Source: Metellina segmentata (Eukaryota > Arthropoda > Arachnida > Araneae > Tetragnathidae). Taken from it: 64,000 bases of DNA. Numbering within the stretch: the stretch's first letter is position 1; every line of letters begins with the position of its first letter. Positions 25,406 to 40,310 of the stretch are shown one piece after another. The notes below the pieces were generated by a model, which worked only from the letters and a program-made list of their open reading frames with translations, made no database searches and was not told the DNA's origin. The translations under genes and the position numbers were made by a program. Location of the stretch: assembly GCA_947359465.1 (NCBI GenBank), contig CANAIC010000159.1, forward strand, positions 408,001 through 472,000, in the 5' to 3' direction.

Positions 25406-26440
25406 AGACGTTTGATCATAAATACCTAAAAACAAAGTGAGGAATATTTGAAGGCAGTAGGGATTGCTTCGAACATGGTTAGAAATATACTTGTATGTTA
25501 GAGGGAGCATAGAGAAAAGTTACACATATTTAAGTAAACTATCGAATACTTCAAATTGTATCGAAACTTTACCTCTAAATACGAGTATATTGCTGCTCCC
25601 TGTTCGATTCCTGGTCGTGGAGGGCATAAACGTTGTTAATCAGAACAACAAAGGAAAAACATGCCTTTATTTGTTGTACTATAACAATTTATTTATAGTA
25701 TAGTAGTGTGGAGACAATGCTCTTAGAAAGAATGAAATTTAAACAGTCCATTCGGCAACAGTTGAGTGAACAATAATGGAATACAATAAAAACCATTCAA
25801 ATGGCAACCAACAATTGAAATCTTTTGAATTGGAAAAGACTGAAATCTATTGATCGGTATAATAACAATCGAACAAGAATGGGAGGATCCGATAACAATG
25901 GAATCTTTTCTTATTCTTCCCCCATAACAATACCTTTGAACTGATTTTACAAAAGAGGGATAGTTGTTTCCACAGAACAAAGTGTTCTAACAGTCATTTC
26001 AATTAATAATAACCCCAAGCATGTTAGATGTGTTTATCGTTCTTTCTTCTCGTTGAATTCGACGGCTACGCCAACCGGGTACAACAAAACTGTACAAGGT
26101 AGTGTTTGACAATTAAGTACAAATAGATGTTCTGATATCGCACTTTACTTCCTTTAGGGGTTGGATACTTTCATTTACCATTGAAGAATTGTTGTTGAAT
26201 AACAAAACCCCATTTTACTGGCTGCCTGCGAATAAATATCAAAGGGGGTACTTTTCACAACTATCTCGGACCATTCATACTCACTTGAATTCAATAACAT
26301 TCCATCCAACTTTATTGCCTTCCTAATTACATTTTTTTTCTCACTTATATGTATATTTTGCTAGGATTCACCTATGATCAATCGGAAATTTGTAAAAACA
26401 CCCTTCTTTCTTGCAAATAAAAATATAAAAAGTAAAAGTG

Positions 26441-26561
26441 GCCATATATAGCACGTGGTGTTCCTAAGTGGTCCCTCTCCCAAGTACTGAGCGCATCCGA
26501 ATGTGCTTATCTTTGGTGATCGAATAAGATCGGGAGAATTGACCATAATGTGGCCGTTGGC
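26441..26561 (-). rRNA. 5S rRNA-like gene, copy 23 (allele c)
   Basis: Monomer 25453-26608; private C-to-G change in the spacer near 25833. Confidence 0.78.
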
Positions 26562-27596
26562 AGACGTTTGATCATAAATACCTAAAAACAAAGTGAGGAA
26601 TATTTGAAGGCAGTAGGGATTGCTTCGAACATGGTTAGAAATATACTTGTATGTTAGAGGGAGCATAGAGAAAAGTTACACATATTTAAGTAAACTATCG
26701 AATACTTCAAATTGTATCGAAACTTTACCTCTAAATACGAGTATATTGCTGCTCCCTGTTCGATTCCTGGTCGTGGAGGGCATAAACGTTGTTAATCAGA
26801 ACAACAAAGGAAAAACATGCCTTTATTTGTTGTACTATAACAATTTATTTATAGTATAGTAGTGTGGAGACAATGCTCTTAGAAAGAATGAAATTTAAAC
26901 AGTCCATTCGGCAACAGTTGAGTGAACAATAATGGAATACAATAAAAACCATTCAAATGGCAACCAACAATTGAAATCTTTTGAATTGCAAAAGACTGAA
27001 ATCTATTGATCGGTATAATAACAATCGAACAAGAATGGGAGGATCCGATAACAATGGAATCTTTTCTTATTCTTCCCCCATAACAATACCTTTGAACTGA
27101 TTTTACAAAAGAGGGATAGTTGTTTCCACAGAACAAAGTGTTCTAACAGTCATTTCAATTAATAATAACCCCAAGCATGTTAGATGTGTTTATCGTTCTT
27201 TCTTCTCGTTGAATTCGACGGCTACGCCAACCGGGTACAACAAAACTGTACAAGGTAGTGTTTGACAATTAAGTACAAATAGATGTTCTGATATCGCACT
27301 TTACTTCCTTTAGGGGTTGGATACTTTCATTTACCATTGAAGAATTGTTGTTGAATAACAAAACCCCATTTTACTGGCTGCCTGCGAATAAATATCAAAG
27401 GGGGTACTTTTCACAACTATCTCGGACCATTCATACTCACTTGAATTCAATAACATTCCATCCAACTTTATTGCCTTCCTAATTACATTTTTTTTCTCAC
27501 TTATATGTATATTTTGCTAGGATTCACCTATGATCAATCGGAAATTTGTAAAAACACCCTTCTTTCTTGCAAATAAAAATATAAAAAGTAAAAGTG

Positions 27597-27717
27597 GCCA
27601 TATATAGCACGTGGTGTTCCTAAGTGGTCCCTCTCCCAAGTACTGAGCGCATCCGAATGTGCTTATCTTTGGTGATCGAATAAGATCGGGAGAATTGACC
27701 ATAATGTGGCCGTTGGC
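27597..27717 (-). rRNA. 5S rRNA-like gene, copy 24 (allele c)
   Basis: Monomer 26609-27764; matches the block consensus. Confidence 0.78.
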
Positions 27718-28752
27718 AGACGTTTGATCATAAATACCTAAAAACAAAGTGAGGAATATTTGAAGGCAGTAGGGATTGCTTCGAACATGGTTAGAAATAT
27801 ACTTGTATGTTAGAGGGAGCATAGAGAAAAGTTACACATATTTAAGTAAACTATCGAATACTTCAAATTGTATCGAAACTTTACCTCTAAATACGAGTAT
27901 ATTGCTGCTCCCTGTTCGATTCCTGGTCGTGGAGGGCATAAACGTTGTTAATCAGAACAACAAAGGAAAAACATGCCTTTATTTGTTGTACTATAACAAT
28001 TTATTTATAGTATAGTAGTGTGGAGACAATGCTCTTAGAAAGAATGAAATTTAAACAGTCCATTCGGCAACAGTTGAGTGAACAATAATGGAATACAATA
28101 AAAACCATTCAAATGGCAACCAACAATTGAAATCTTTTGAATTGCAAAAGACTGAAATCTATTGATCGGTATAATAACAATCGAACAAGAATGGGAGGAT
28201 CCGATAACAATGGAATCTTTTCTTATTCTTCCCCCATAACAATACCTTTGAACTGATTTTACAAAAGAGGGATAGTTGTTTCCACAGAACAAAGTGTTCT
28301 AACAGTCATTTCAATTAATAATAACCCCAAGCATGTTAGATGTGTTTATCGTTCTTTCTTCTCGTTGAATTCGACGGCTACGCCAACCGGGTACAACAAA
28401 ACTGTACAAGGTAGTGTTTGACAATTAAGTACAAATAGATGTTCTGATATCGCACTTTACTTCCTTTAGGGGTTGGATACTTTCATTTACCATTGAAGAA
28501 TTGTTGTTGAATAACAAAACCCCATTTTACTGGCTGCCTGCGAATAAATATCAAAGGGGGTACTTTTCACAACTATCTCGGACCATTCATACTCACTTGA
28601 ATTCAATAACATTCCATCCAACTTTATTGCCTTCCTAATTACATTTTTTTTCTCACTTATATGTATATTTTGCTAGGATTCACCTATGATCAATCGGAAA
28701 TTTGTAAAAACACCCTTCTTTCTTGCAAATAAAAATATAAAAAGTAAAAGTG

Positions 28753-28873
28753 GCCATATATAGCACGTGGTGTTCCTAAGTGGTCCCTCTCCCAAGTACT
28801 GAGCGCATCCGAATGTGCTTATCTTTGGTGATCGAATAAGATCGGGAGAATTGACCATAATGTGGCCGTTGGC
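28753..28873 (-). rRNA. 5S rRNA-like gene, copy 25 (allele c)
   Basis: Monomer 27765-28920; last member of the homogeneous block that began at copy 19. Confidence 0.78.
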
Positions 28874-29908
28874 AGACGTTTGATCATAAATACCTAAAAA
28901 CAAAGTGAGGAATATTTGAAGGCAGTAGGGATTGCTTCGAACATGGTTAGAAATATACTTGTATGTTAGAGGGAGCATAGAGAAAAGTTACACATATTTA
29001 AGTAAACTATCGAATACTTCAAATTGTATCGAAACTTTACCTCTAAATACGAGTATATTGCTGCTCCCTGTTCGATTCCTGGTCGTGGAGGGCATAAACG
29101 TTGTTAATCAGAACAACAAAGGAAAAACATGCCTTTATTTGTTGTACTATAACAATTTATTTATAGTATAGTAGTGTGGAGACAATGCTCTTAGAAAGAA
29201 TGAAATTTAAACAGTCCATTCGACAACAGTTGAGTGAACAATAATGGAATACAATAAAAACCATTCAAATGGCAACCAACAATTGAAATCTTTTGAATTG
29301 CAAAAGACTGAAATCTATTGATCGGTATAATAACAATCGAACAAGAATGGGAGGATCCGATAACAATGGAATCTTTTCTTATTCTTCCCCCATAACAATA
29401 CCTTTGAACTGATTTTACAAAAGATGGATAGTTGTTTCCACAGAACAAAGTGTTCTAACAGTCATTTCAATTAATAATAACCCCAAGCATGTTAGATGTG
29501 TTTATCGTTCTTTCTTCTCGTTGAATTCGACGGCTACGCCAACCGGGTACAACAAAACTGTACAAGGTAGTGTTTGACAATTAAGTACAAATAGATGTTC
29601 TGATATCGCACTTTACTTCCTTTAGGGGTTGGATACTTTCATTTACCATTGAAGAATTGTTGTTGAATAACAAAACCCCATTTTACTGGCTGCCTGCGAA
29701 TAAATATCAAAGGGGGTACTTTTCACAACTATCTCGGACCATTCATACTCACTTGAATTCAATAACATTCCATACAACTTTATTGCCTTCCTAATTACAT
29801 TTTTTTTCTCACTTATATGTATATTTTGCTAGGATTCACCTATGATCAATCGGAAATGTGTAAAAACACCCTTCTTTCTTGCAAATAAAAATATAAAAAG
29901 TAAAAGTG

Positions 29909-30029
29909 GCCATATATAGCACGTGGTGTTCCTAAGTGGTCCCTCTCCCAAGTACTGAGCGCATCCGAATGTGCTTATGTTTGGTGATCGAATAAGAACG
30001 GGAGAATTGACCATAATGTGGCCGTTGGC
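29909..30029 (-). rRNA. 5S rRNA-like gene, copy 26 (allele b)
   Basis: Monomer 28921-30076; spacer AGATGGA marker (29425) shared with copies 28, 30 and 31. Confidence 0.78.
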
Positions 30030-31064
30030 AGACGTTTGATCATAAATACCTAAAAACAGAGTGAGGAATATTTGAAGGCAGTAGGGATTGCTTCGAACAT
30101 GGTTAGAAATATACTTGTATGTTAGAGGGAGCATAGAGAAAAGTTACACATATTTAAGTAAACTATCGAATACTTCAAATTGTATCGAAACTTTACCTCT
30201 AAATACGAGTATATTGCTGCTCCCTGTTCGATTCCTGGTCGTGGAGGGCATAAACGTTGTTAATCAGAACAACAAAGGAAAAACATGCCTTTATTTGTTG
30301 TACTATAACAATTTATTTATAGTATAGTAGTGTGGAGACAATGCTCTTAGAAAGAATGAAATTTAAACAGTCCATTCGACAACATTTGAGTGAACAATAA
30401 TGGAATACAATAAAAACCATTCAAATGGCAACCAACAATTGAAATCTTTTGAATTGCAAAAGACTGAAATCTATTGATCGGTATAATAACAATCGAACAA
30501 GAATGGGAGGATCCGATAACAATGGAATCTTTTCTTATTCTTCCCCCATAACAATACCTTTGAACTGATTTTACAAAAGAGGGATAGTTGTTTCCACAGA
30601 ACAAAGTGTTCTAACAGTCATTTCAATTAATAATAACCCCAAGCATGTTAGATGTGTTTATCGTTCTTTCTTCTCGTTGAATTCGACGGCTACGCCAACC
30701 GGGTACAACAAAACTGTACAAGGTAGTGTTTGACAATTAAGTACAAATAGATGTTCTGATATCGCACTTTACTTCCTTTAGGGGTTGGATACTTTCATTT
30801 ACCATTGAAGAATTGTTGTTGAATAACAAAACCCCATTTTACTGGCTGCCTGCGAATAAATATCAAAGGGGGTACTTTTCACAACTATCTCGGACCATTC
30901 ATACTCACTTGAATTCAATAACATTCCATCCAACTTTATTGCCTTCCTAATTACATTTTTTTTCTCACTTATATGTATATTTTGCTAGGATTCACCTATG
31001 ATCAATCGGAAATTTGTAAAAACACCCTTCTTTCTTGCAAATAAAAATATAAAAAGTAAAAGTG

Positions 31065-31185
31065 GCCATATATAGCACGTGGTGTTCCTAAGTGGTCCCT
31101 CTCCCAAGTACTGAGCGCATCCGAATGTGCTTATCTTTGGTGATCGAATAAGATCGGGAGAATTGACCATAATGTGGCCGTTGGC
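31065..31185 (-). rRNA. 5S rRNA-like gene, copy 27 (allele c)
   Basis: Monomer 30077-31232; spacer ACATTTGAG marker (near 30385) shared with copies 29 and 32. Confidence 0.78.
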
Positions 31186-32220
31186 AGACGTTTGATCATA
31201 AATACCTAAAAACAAAGTGAGGAATATTTGAAGGCAGTAGGGATTGCTTCGAACATGGTTAGAAATATACTTGTATGTTAGAGGGAGCATAGAGAAAAGT
31301 TACACATATTTAAGTAAACTATCGAATACTTCAAATTGTATCGAAACTTTACCTCTAAATACGAGTATATTGCTGCTCCCTGTTCGATTCCTGGTCGTGG
31401 AGGGCATAAACGTTGTTAATCAGAACAACAAAGGAAAAACATGCCTTTATTTGTTGTACTATAACAATTTATTTATAGTATAGTAGTGTGGAGACAATGC
31501 TCTTAGAAAGAATGAAATTTAAACAGTCCATTCGACAACAGTTGAGTGAACAATAATGGAATACAATAAAAACCATTCAAATGGCAACCAACAATTGAAA
31601 TCTTTTGAATTGCAAAAGACTGAAATCTATTGATCGGTATAATAACAATCGAACAAGAATGGGAGGATCCGATAACAATGGAATCTTTTCTTATTCTTCC
31701 CCCATAACAATACCTTTGAACTGATTTTACAAAAGATGGATAGTTGTTTCCACAGAACAAAGTGTTCTAACAGTCATTTCAATTAATAATAACCCCAAGC
31801 ATGTTAGATGTGTTTATCGTTCTTTCTTCTCGTTGAATTCGACGGCTACGCCAACCGGGTACAACAAAACTGTACAAGGTAGTGTTTGACAATTAAGTAC
31901 AAATAGATGTTCTGATATCGCACTTTACTTCCTTTAGGGGTTGGATACTTTCATTTACCATTGAAGAATTGTTGTTGAATAACAAAACCCCATTTTACTG
32001 GCTGCCTGCGAATAAATATCAAAGGGGGTACTTTTCACAACTATCTCGGACCATTCATACTCACTTGAATTCAATAACATTCCATACAACTTTATTGCCT
32101 TCCTAATTACATTTTTTTTCTCACTTATATGTATATTTTGCTAGGATTCACCTATGATCAATCGGAAATGTGTAAAAACACCCTTCTTTCTTGCAAATAA
32201 AAATATAAAAAGTAAAAGTG

Positions 32221-32341
32221 GCCATATATAGCACGTGGTGTTCCTAAGTGGTCCCTCTCCCAAGTACTGAGCGCATCCGAATGTGCTTATGTTTGGTGAT
32301 CGAATAAGAACGGGAGAATTGACCATAATGTGGCCGTTGGC
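32221..32341 (-). rRNA. 5S rRNA-like gene, copy 28 (allele b)
   Basis: Monomer 31233-32388; appears the same as copy 26 two monomers earlier. Confidence 0.78.
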
Positions 32342-33376
32342 AGACGTTTGATCATAAATACCTAAAAACAGAGTGAGGAATATTTGAAGGCAGTAGGGAT
32401 TGCTTCGAACATGGTTAGAAATATACTTGTATGTTAGAGGGAGCATAGAGAAAAGTTACACATATTTAAGTAAACTATCGAATACTTCAAATTGTATCGA
32501 AACTTTACCTCTAAATACGAGTATATTGCTGCTCCCTGTTCGATTCCTGGTCGTGGAGGGCATAAACGTTGTTAATCAGAACAACAAAGGAAAAACATGC
32601 CTTTATTTGTTGTACTATAACAATTTATTTATAGTATAGTAGTGTGGAGACAATGCTCTTAGAAAGAATGAAATTTAAACAGTCCATTCGACAACATTTG
32701 AGTGAACAATAATGGAATACAATAAAAACCATTCAAATGGCAACCAACAATTGAAATCTTTTGAATTGCAAAAGACTGAAATCTATTGATCGGTATAATA
32801 ACAATCGAACAAGAATGGGAGGATCCGATAACAATGGAATCTTTTCTTATTCTTCCCCCATAACAATACCTTTGAACTGATTTTACAAAAGAGGGATAGT
32901 TGTTTCCACAGAACAAAGTGTTCTAACAGTCATTTCAATTAATAATAACCCCAAGCATGTTAGATGTGTTTATCGTTCTTTCTTCTCGTTGAATTCGACG
33001 GCTACGCCAACCGGGTACAACAAAACTGTACAAGGTAGTGTTTGACAATTAAGTACAAATAGATGTTCTGATATCGCACTTTACTTCCTTTAGGGGTTGG
33101 ATACTTTCATTTACCATTGAAGAATTGTTGTTGAATAACAAAACCCCATTTTACTGGCTGCCTGCGAATAAATATCAAAGGGGGTACTTTTCACAACTAT
33201 CTCGGACCATTCATACTCACTTGAATTCAATAACATTCCATCCAACTTTATTGCCTTCCTAATTACATTTTTTTTCTCACTTATATGTATATTTTGCTAG
33301 GATTCACCTATGATCAATCGGAAATGTGTAAAAACACCCTTCTTTCTTGCAAATAAAAATATAAAAAGTAAAAGTG

Positions 33377-33497
33377 GCCATATATAGCACGTGGTGTTCC
33401 TAAGTGGTCCCTCTCCCAAGTACTGAGCGCATCCGAATGTGCTTATCTTTGGTGATCGAATAAGATCGGGAGAATTGACCATAATGTGGCCGTTGGC
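33377..33497 (-). rRNA. 5S rRNA-like gene, copy 29 (allele c)
   Basis: Monomer 32389-33544; like copy 27 but with GAAATGTG rather than GAAATTTG downstream of the gene. Confidence 0.78.
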
Positions 33498-34531
33498 AGA
33501 CGTTTGATCATAAATACCTAAAAACAAAGTGAGGAATATTTGAAGGCAGTAGGGATTGCTTCGAACATGGTTAGAAATATACTTGTATGTTAGAGGGAGC
33601 ATAGAGAAAAGTTACACATATTTAAGTAAACTATCGAATACTTCAAATTGTATCGAAACTTTACCTCTAAATACGAGTATATTGCTGCTCCCTGTTCGAT
33701 TCCTGGTCGTGGAGGGCATAAACGTTGTTAATCAGAACAACAAAGGAAAAACATGCCTTTATTTGTTGTACTATAACAATTTATTTATAGTATAGTAGTG
33801 TGGAGACAATGCTCTTAGAAAGAATGAAATTTAAACAGTCCATTCGACAACAGTTGAGTGAACAATAATGGAATACAATAAAAACCATTCAAATGGCAAC
33901 CAACAATTGAAATCTTTTGAATTGCAAAAGACTGAAATCTATTGATCGGTATAATAACAATCGAACAAGAATGGGAGGATCCGATAACAATGGAATCTTT
34001 TCTTATTCTTCCCCCATAACAATACCTTTGAACTGATTTTACAAAAGATGGATAGTTGTTTCCACAGAACAAAGTGTTCTAACAGTCATTTCAATTAATA
34101 ATAACCCCAAGCATGTTAGATGTGTTTATCGTTCTTTCTTCTCGTTGAATTCGACGGCTACGCCAACCGGGTACAACAAAACTGTACAAGGTAGTGTTTG
34201 ACAATTAAGTACAAATAGATGTTCTGATATCGCACTTTACTTCCTTTAGGGGTTGGATACTTTCATTTACCATTGAAGAATTGTTGTTGAATAACAAAAC
34301 CCCATTTTACTGGCTGCCTGCGAATAAATATCAAAGGGGGTACTTTTCACAACTATCTCGGACCATTCATACTCACTTGAATTCAATAACATTCCATACA
34401 ACTTTATTGCCTTCCTAATTACATTTTTTTCTCACTTATATGTATATTTTGCTAGGATTCACCTATGATCAATCGGAAATGTGTAAAAACACCCTTCTTT
34501 CTTGCAAATAAAAATATAAAAAGTAAAAGTG

Positions 34532-34652
34532 GCCATATATAGCACGTGGTGTTCCTAAGTGGTCCCTCTCCCAAGTACTGAGCGCATCCGAATGTGCTTA
34601 TGTTTGGTGATCGAATAAGAACGGGAGAATTGACCATAATGTGGCCGTTGGC
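34532..34652 (-). rRNA. 5S rRNA-like gene, copy 30 (allele b)
   Basis: Monomer 33545-34699 (1,155 bp) with a seven-T tract. Confidence 0.78.
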
Positions 34653-35686
34653 AGACGTTTGATCATAAATACCTAAAAACAGAGTGAGGAATATTTGAAG
34701 GCAGTAGGGATTGCTTCGAACATGGTTAGAAATATACTTGTATGTTAGAGGGAGCATAGAGAAAAGTTACACATATTTAAGTAAACTATCGAATACTTCA
34801 AATTGTATCGAAACTTTACCTCTAAATACGAGTATATTGCTGCTCCCTGTTCGATTCCTGGTCGTGGAGGGCATAAACGTTGTTAATCAGAACAACAAAG
34901 GAAAAACATGCCTTTATTTGTTGTACTATAACAATTTATTTATAGTATAGTAGTGTGGAGACAATGCTCTTAGAAAGAATGAAATTTAAACAGTCCATTC
35001 GACAACAGTTGAGTGAACAATAATGGAATACAATAAAAACCATTCAAATGGCAACCAACAATTGAAATCTTTTGAATTGCAAAAGACTGAAATCTATTGA
35101 TCGGTATAATAACAATCGAACAAGAATGGGAGGATCCGATAACAATGGAATCTTTTCTTATTCTTCCCCCATAACAATACCTTTGAACTGATTTTACAAA
35201 AGATGGATAGTTGTTTCCACAGAACAAAGTGTTCTAACAGTCATTTCAATTAATAATAACCCCAAGCATGTTAGATGTGTTTATCGTTCTTTCTTCTCGT
35301 TGAATTCGACGGCTACGCCAACCGGGTACAACAAAACTGTACAAGGTAGTGTTTGACAATTAAGTACAAATAGATGTTCTGATATCGCACTTTACTTCCT
35401 TTAGGGGTTGGATACTTTCATTTACCATTGAAGAATTGTTGTTGAATAACAAAACCCCATTTTACTGGCTGCCTGCGAATAAATATCAAAGGGGGTACTT
35501 TTCACAACTATCTCGGACCATTCATACTCACTTGAATTCAATAACATTCCATACAACTTTATTGCCTTCCTAATTACATTTTTTTCTCACTTATATGTAT
35601 ATTTTGCTAGGATTCACCTATGATCAATCGGAAATGTGTAAAAACACCCTTCTTTCTTGCAAATAAAAATATAAAAAGTAAAAGTG

Positions 35687-35807
35687 GCCATATATAGCAC
35701 GTGGTGTTCCTAAGTGGTCCCTCTCCCAAGTACTGAGCGCATCCGAATGTGCTTATGTTTGGTGATCGAATAAGAACGGGAGAATTGACCATAATGTGGC
35801 CGTTGGC
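35687..35807 (-). rRNA. 5S rRNA-like gene, copy 31 (allele b)
   Basis: Monomer 34700-35854 (1,155 bp) with the same seven-T tract as copy 30, so probably a direct duplicate of it. Confidence 0.78.
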
Positions 35808-36842
35808 AGACGTTTGATCATAAATACCTAAAAACAGAGTGAGGAATATTTGAAGGCAGTAGGGATTGCTCCGAACATGGTTAGAAATATACTTGTATGT
35901 TAGAGGGAGCATAGAGAAAAGTTACACATATTTAAGTAAACTATCGAATACTTCAAATTGTATCGAAACTTTACCTCTAAATACGAGTATATTGCTGCTC
36001 CCTGTTCGATTCCTGGTCGTGGAGGGCATAAACGTTGTTAATCAGAACAACAAAGGAAAAACATGCCTTTATTTGTTGTACTATAACAATTTATTTATAG
36101 TATAGTAGTGTGGAGACAATGCTCTTAGAAAGAATGAAATTTAAACAGTCCATTCGACAACATTTGAGTGAACAATAATGGAATACAATAAAAACCATTC
36201 AAATGGCAACCAACAATTGAAATCTTTTGAATTGCAAAAGACTGAAATCTATTGATCGGTATAATAACAATCGAACAAGAATGGGAGGATCCGATAACAA
36301 TGGAATCTTTTCTTATTCTTCCCCCATAACAATACCTTTGAACTGATTTTACAAAAGAGGGATAGTTGTTTCCACAGAACAAAGTGTTCTAACAGTCATT
36401 TCAATTAATAATAACCCCAAGCATGTTAGATGTGTTTATCGTTCTTTCTTCTCGTTGAATTCGACGGCTACGCCAACCGGGTACAACAAAACTGTACAAG
36501 GTAGTGTTTGACAATTAAGTACAAATAGGTGTTCTGATATCGCACTTTACTTCCTTTAGGGGTTGGATACTTTCATTTACCATTGAAGAATTGTTGTTGA
36601 ATAACAAAACCCCATTTTACTGGCTGCCTGCGAATAAATATCAAAGGGGGTACTTTTCACAACTATCTCGGACCATTCATACTCACTTGAATTCAATAAC
36701 ATTCCATCCAACTTTATTGCCTTCCTAATTACATTTTTTTTCTCACTTATATGTATATTTTGCTAGGATTCACCTATGATCAATCGGAAATGTGTAAAAA
36801 CACCCTTCTTTCTTGCAAATAAAAATATAAAAAGTAAAAGTG

Positions 36843-36963
36843 GCCATATATAGCACGTGGTGTTCCTAAGTGGTCCCTCTCCCAAGTACTGAGCGCATCC
36901 GAATGTGCTTATCTTTGGTGATCGAATAAGATCGGGAGAATTGACCATAATGTGGCCGTTGGC
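36843..36963 (-). rRNA. 5S rRNA-like gene, copy 32 (allele c)
   Basis: Monomer 35855-37010; ACATTTGAG marker plus the first ATAGGTGT marker (36529). Private T-to-C change near 35871. Confidence 0.78.
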
Positions 36964-37998
36964 AGACGTTTGATCATAAATACCTAAAAACAAAGTGAGG
37001 AATATTTGAAGGCAGTAGGGATTGCTTCGAACATGGTTAGAAATATACTTGTATGTTAGAGGGAGCATAGAGAAAAGTTACACATATTTAAGTAAACTAT
37101 CGAATACTTCAAATTGTATCGAAACTTTACCTCTAAATACGAGTATATTGCTGCTCCCTGTTCGATTCCTGGTCGTGGAGGGCATAAACGTTGTTAATCA
37201 GAACAACAAAGGAAAAACATGCCTTTATTTGTTGTACTATAACAATTTATTTATAGTATAGTAGTGTGGAGACAATGCTCTTAGAAAGAATGAAATTTAA
37301 ACAGTCCATTCGACAACAGTTGAGTGAACAATAATGGAATACAATAAAAACCATTCAAATGGCAACCAACAATTGAAATCTTTTGAATTGCAAAAGACTG
37401 AAATCTATTGATCGGTATAATAACAATCGAACAAGAATGGGAGGATCCGATAACAATGGAATCTTTTCTTATTCTTCCCCCATAACAATACCTTTGAACT
37501 GATTTTACAAAAGAGGGATAGTTGTTTCCACAGAACAAAGTGTTCTAACAGTCATTTCAATTAATAATAACCCCAAGCATGTTAGATGTGTTTATCGTTC
37601 TTTCTTCTCGTTGAATTCGACGGCTACGCCAACCGGGTACAACAAAACTGTACAAGGTAGTGTTTGACAATTAAGTACAAATAGATGTTCTGATATCGCA
37701 CTTTACTTCCTTTAGGGGTTGGATACTTTCATTTACCATTGAAGAATTGTTGTTGAATAACAAAACCCCATTTTACTGGCTGCCTGCGAATAAATATCAA
37801 AGGGGGTACTTTTCACAACTATCTCGGACCATTCATACTCACTTGAATTCAATAACATTCCATCCAACTTTATTGCCTTCCTAATTACATTTTTTTTCTC
37901 ACTTATATGTATATTTTGCTAGGATTCACCTATGATCAATCGGAAATTTGTAAAAACACCCTTCTTTCTTGCAAATAAAAATATAAAAAGTAAAAGTG

Positions 37999-38119
37999 GC
38001 CATATATAGCACGTGGTGTTCCTAAGTGGTCCCTCTCCCAAGTACTGAGCGCATCCGAATGTGCTTATCTTTGGTGATCGAATAAGATCGGGAGAATTGA
38101 CCATAATGTGGCCGTTGGC
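37999..38119 (-). rRNA. 5S rRNA-like gene, copy 33 (allele c)
   Basis: Monomer 37011-38166; GAAATTTG form downstream of the gene. Confidence 0.78.
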
Positions 38120-39154
38120 AGACGTTTGATCATAAATACCTAAAAACAAAGTGAGGAATATTTGAAGGCAGTAGGGATTGCTTCGAACATGGTTAGAAAT
38201 ATACTTGTATGTTAGAGGGAGCATAGAGAAAAGTTACACATATTTAAGTAAACTATCGAATACTTCAAATTGTATCGAAACTTTACCTCTAAATACGAGT
38301 ATATTGCTGCTCCCTGTTCGATTCCTGGTCGTGGAGGGCATAAACGTTGTTAATCAGAACAACAAAGGAAAAACATGCCTTTATTTGTTGTACTATAACA
38401 ATTTATTTATAGTATAGTAGTGTGGAGACAATGCTCTTAGAAAGAATGAAATTTAAACAGTCCATTCGACAACAGTTGAGTGAACAATAATGGAATACAA
38501 TAAAAACCATTCAAATGGCAACCAACAATTGAAATCTTTTGAATTGCAAAAGACTGAAATCTATTGATCGGTATAATAACAATCGAACAAGAATGGGAGG
38601 ATCCGATAACAATGGAATCTTTTCTTATTCTTCCCCCATAACAATACCTTTGAACTGATTTTACAAAAGAGGGATAGTTGTTTCCACAGAACAAAGTGTT
38701 CTAACAGTCATTTCAATTAATAATAACCCCAAGCATGTTAGATGTGTTTATCGTTCTTTCTTCTCGTTGAATTCGACGGCTACGCCAACCGGGTACAACA
38801 AAACTGTACAAGGTAGTGTTTGACAATTAAGTACAAATAGATGTTCTGATATCGCACTTTACTTCCTTTAGGGGTTGGATACTTTCATTTACCATTGAAG
38901 AATTGTTGTTGAATAACAAAACCCCATTTTACTGGCTGCCTGCGAATAAATATCAAAGGGGGTACTTTTCACAACTATCTCGGACCATTCATACTCACTT
39001 GAATTCAATAACATTCCATCCAACTTTATTGCCTTCCTAATTACATTTTTTTTCTCACTTATATGTATATTTTGCTAGGATTCACCTATGATCAATCGGA
39101 AATTTGTAAAAACACCCTTCTTTCTTGCAAATAAAAATATAAAAAGTAAAAGTG

Positions 39155-39275
39155 GCCATATATAGCACGTGGTGTTCCTAAGTGGTCCCTCTCCCAAGTA
39201 CTGAGCGCATCCGAATGTGCTTATCTTTGGTGATCGAATAAGATCGGGAGAATTGACCATAATGTGGCCGTTGGC
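39155..39275 (-). rRNA. 5S rRNA-like gene, copy 34 (allele c)
   Basis: Monomer 38167-39322; same form as copy 33. Confidence 0.78.
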
Positions 39276-40310
39276 AGACGTTTGATCATAAATACCTAAA
39301 AACAAAGTGAGGAATATTTGAAGGCAGTAGGGATTGCTTCGAACATGGTTAGAAATATACTTGTATGTTAGAGGGAGCATAGAGAAAAGTTACACATATT
39401 TAAGTAAACTATCGAATACTTCAAATTGTATCGAAACTTTACCTCTAAATACGAGTATATTGCTGCTCCCTGTTCGATTCCTGGTCGTGGAGGGCATAAA
39501 CGTTGTTAATCAGAACAACAAAGGAAAAACATGCCTTTATTTGTTGTACTATAACAATTTATTTATAGTATAGTAGTGTGGAGACAATGCTCTTAGAAAG
39601 AATGAAATTTAAACAGTCCATTCGACAACAGTTGAGTGAACAATAATGGAATACAATAAAAACCATTCAAATGGCAACCAACAATTGAAATCTTTTGAAT
39701 TGCAAAAGACTGAAATCTATTGATCGGTATAATAACAATCGAACAAGAATGGGAGGATCCGATAACAATGGAATCTTTTCTTATTCTTCCCCCATAACAA
39801 TACCTTTGAACTGATTTTACAAAAGAGGGATAGTTGTTTCCACAGAACAAAGTGTTCTAACAGTCATTTCAATTAATAATAACCCCAAGCATGTTAGATG
39901 TGTTTATCGTTCTTTCTTCTCGTTGAATTCGACGGCTACGCCAACCGGGTACAACAAAACTGTACAAGGTAGTGTTTGACAATTAAGTACAAATAGGTGT
40001 TCTGATATCGCACTTTACTTCCTTTAGGGGTTGGATACTTTCATTTACCATTGAAGAATTGTTGTTGAATAACAAAACCCCATTTTACTGGCTGCCTGCG
40101 AATAAATATCAAAGGGGGTACTTTTCACAACTATCTCGGACCATTCATACTCACTTGAATTCAATAACATTCCATCCAACTTTATTGCCTTCCTAATTAC
40201 ATTTTTTTTCTCACTTATATGTATATTTTGCTAGGATTCACCTATGATCAATCGGAAATGTGTAAAAACACCCTTCTTTCTTGCAAATAAAAATATAAAA
40301 AGTAAAAGTG

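Larger units (their letters stand above)
20829..28920. repeat. Homogeneous monomer block (copies 19-25)
   Basis: Seven consecutive 1,156-bp copies with the same allele-c gene, GGCAACAG spacer and GAAATTTG flank, differing by only a handful of private changes. Confidence 0.85.
28921..37010. repeat. Alternating dimer block (copies 26-32)
   Basis: Allele-b copies with AGATGGA (26, 28, 30, 31) alternate with allele-c copies with ACATTTGAG (27, 29, 32). The alternation breaks once, where copies 30 and 31 are adjacent and both have seven T. Confidence 0.85.
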
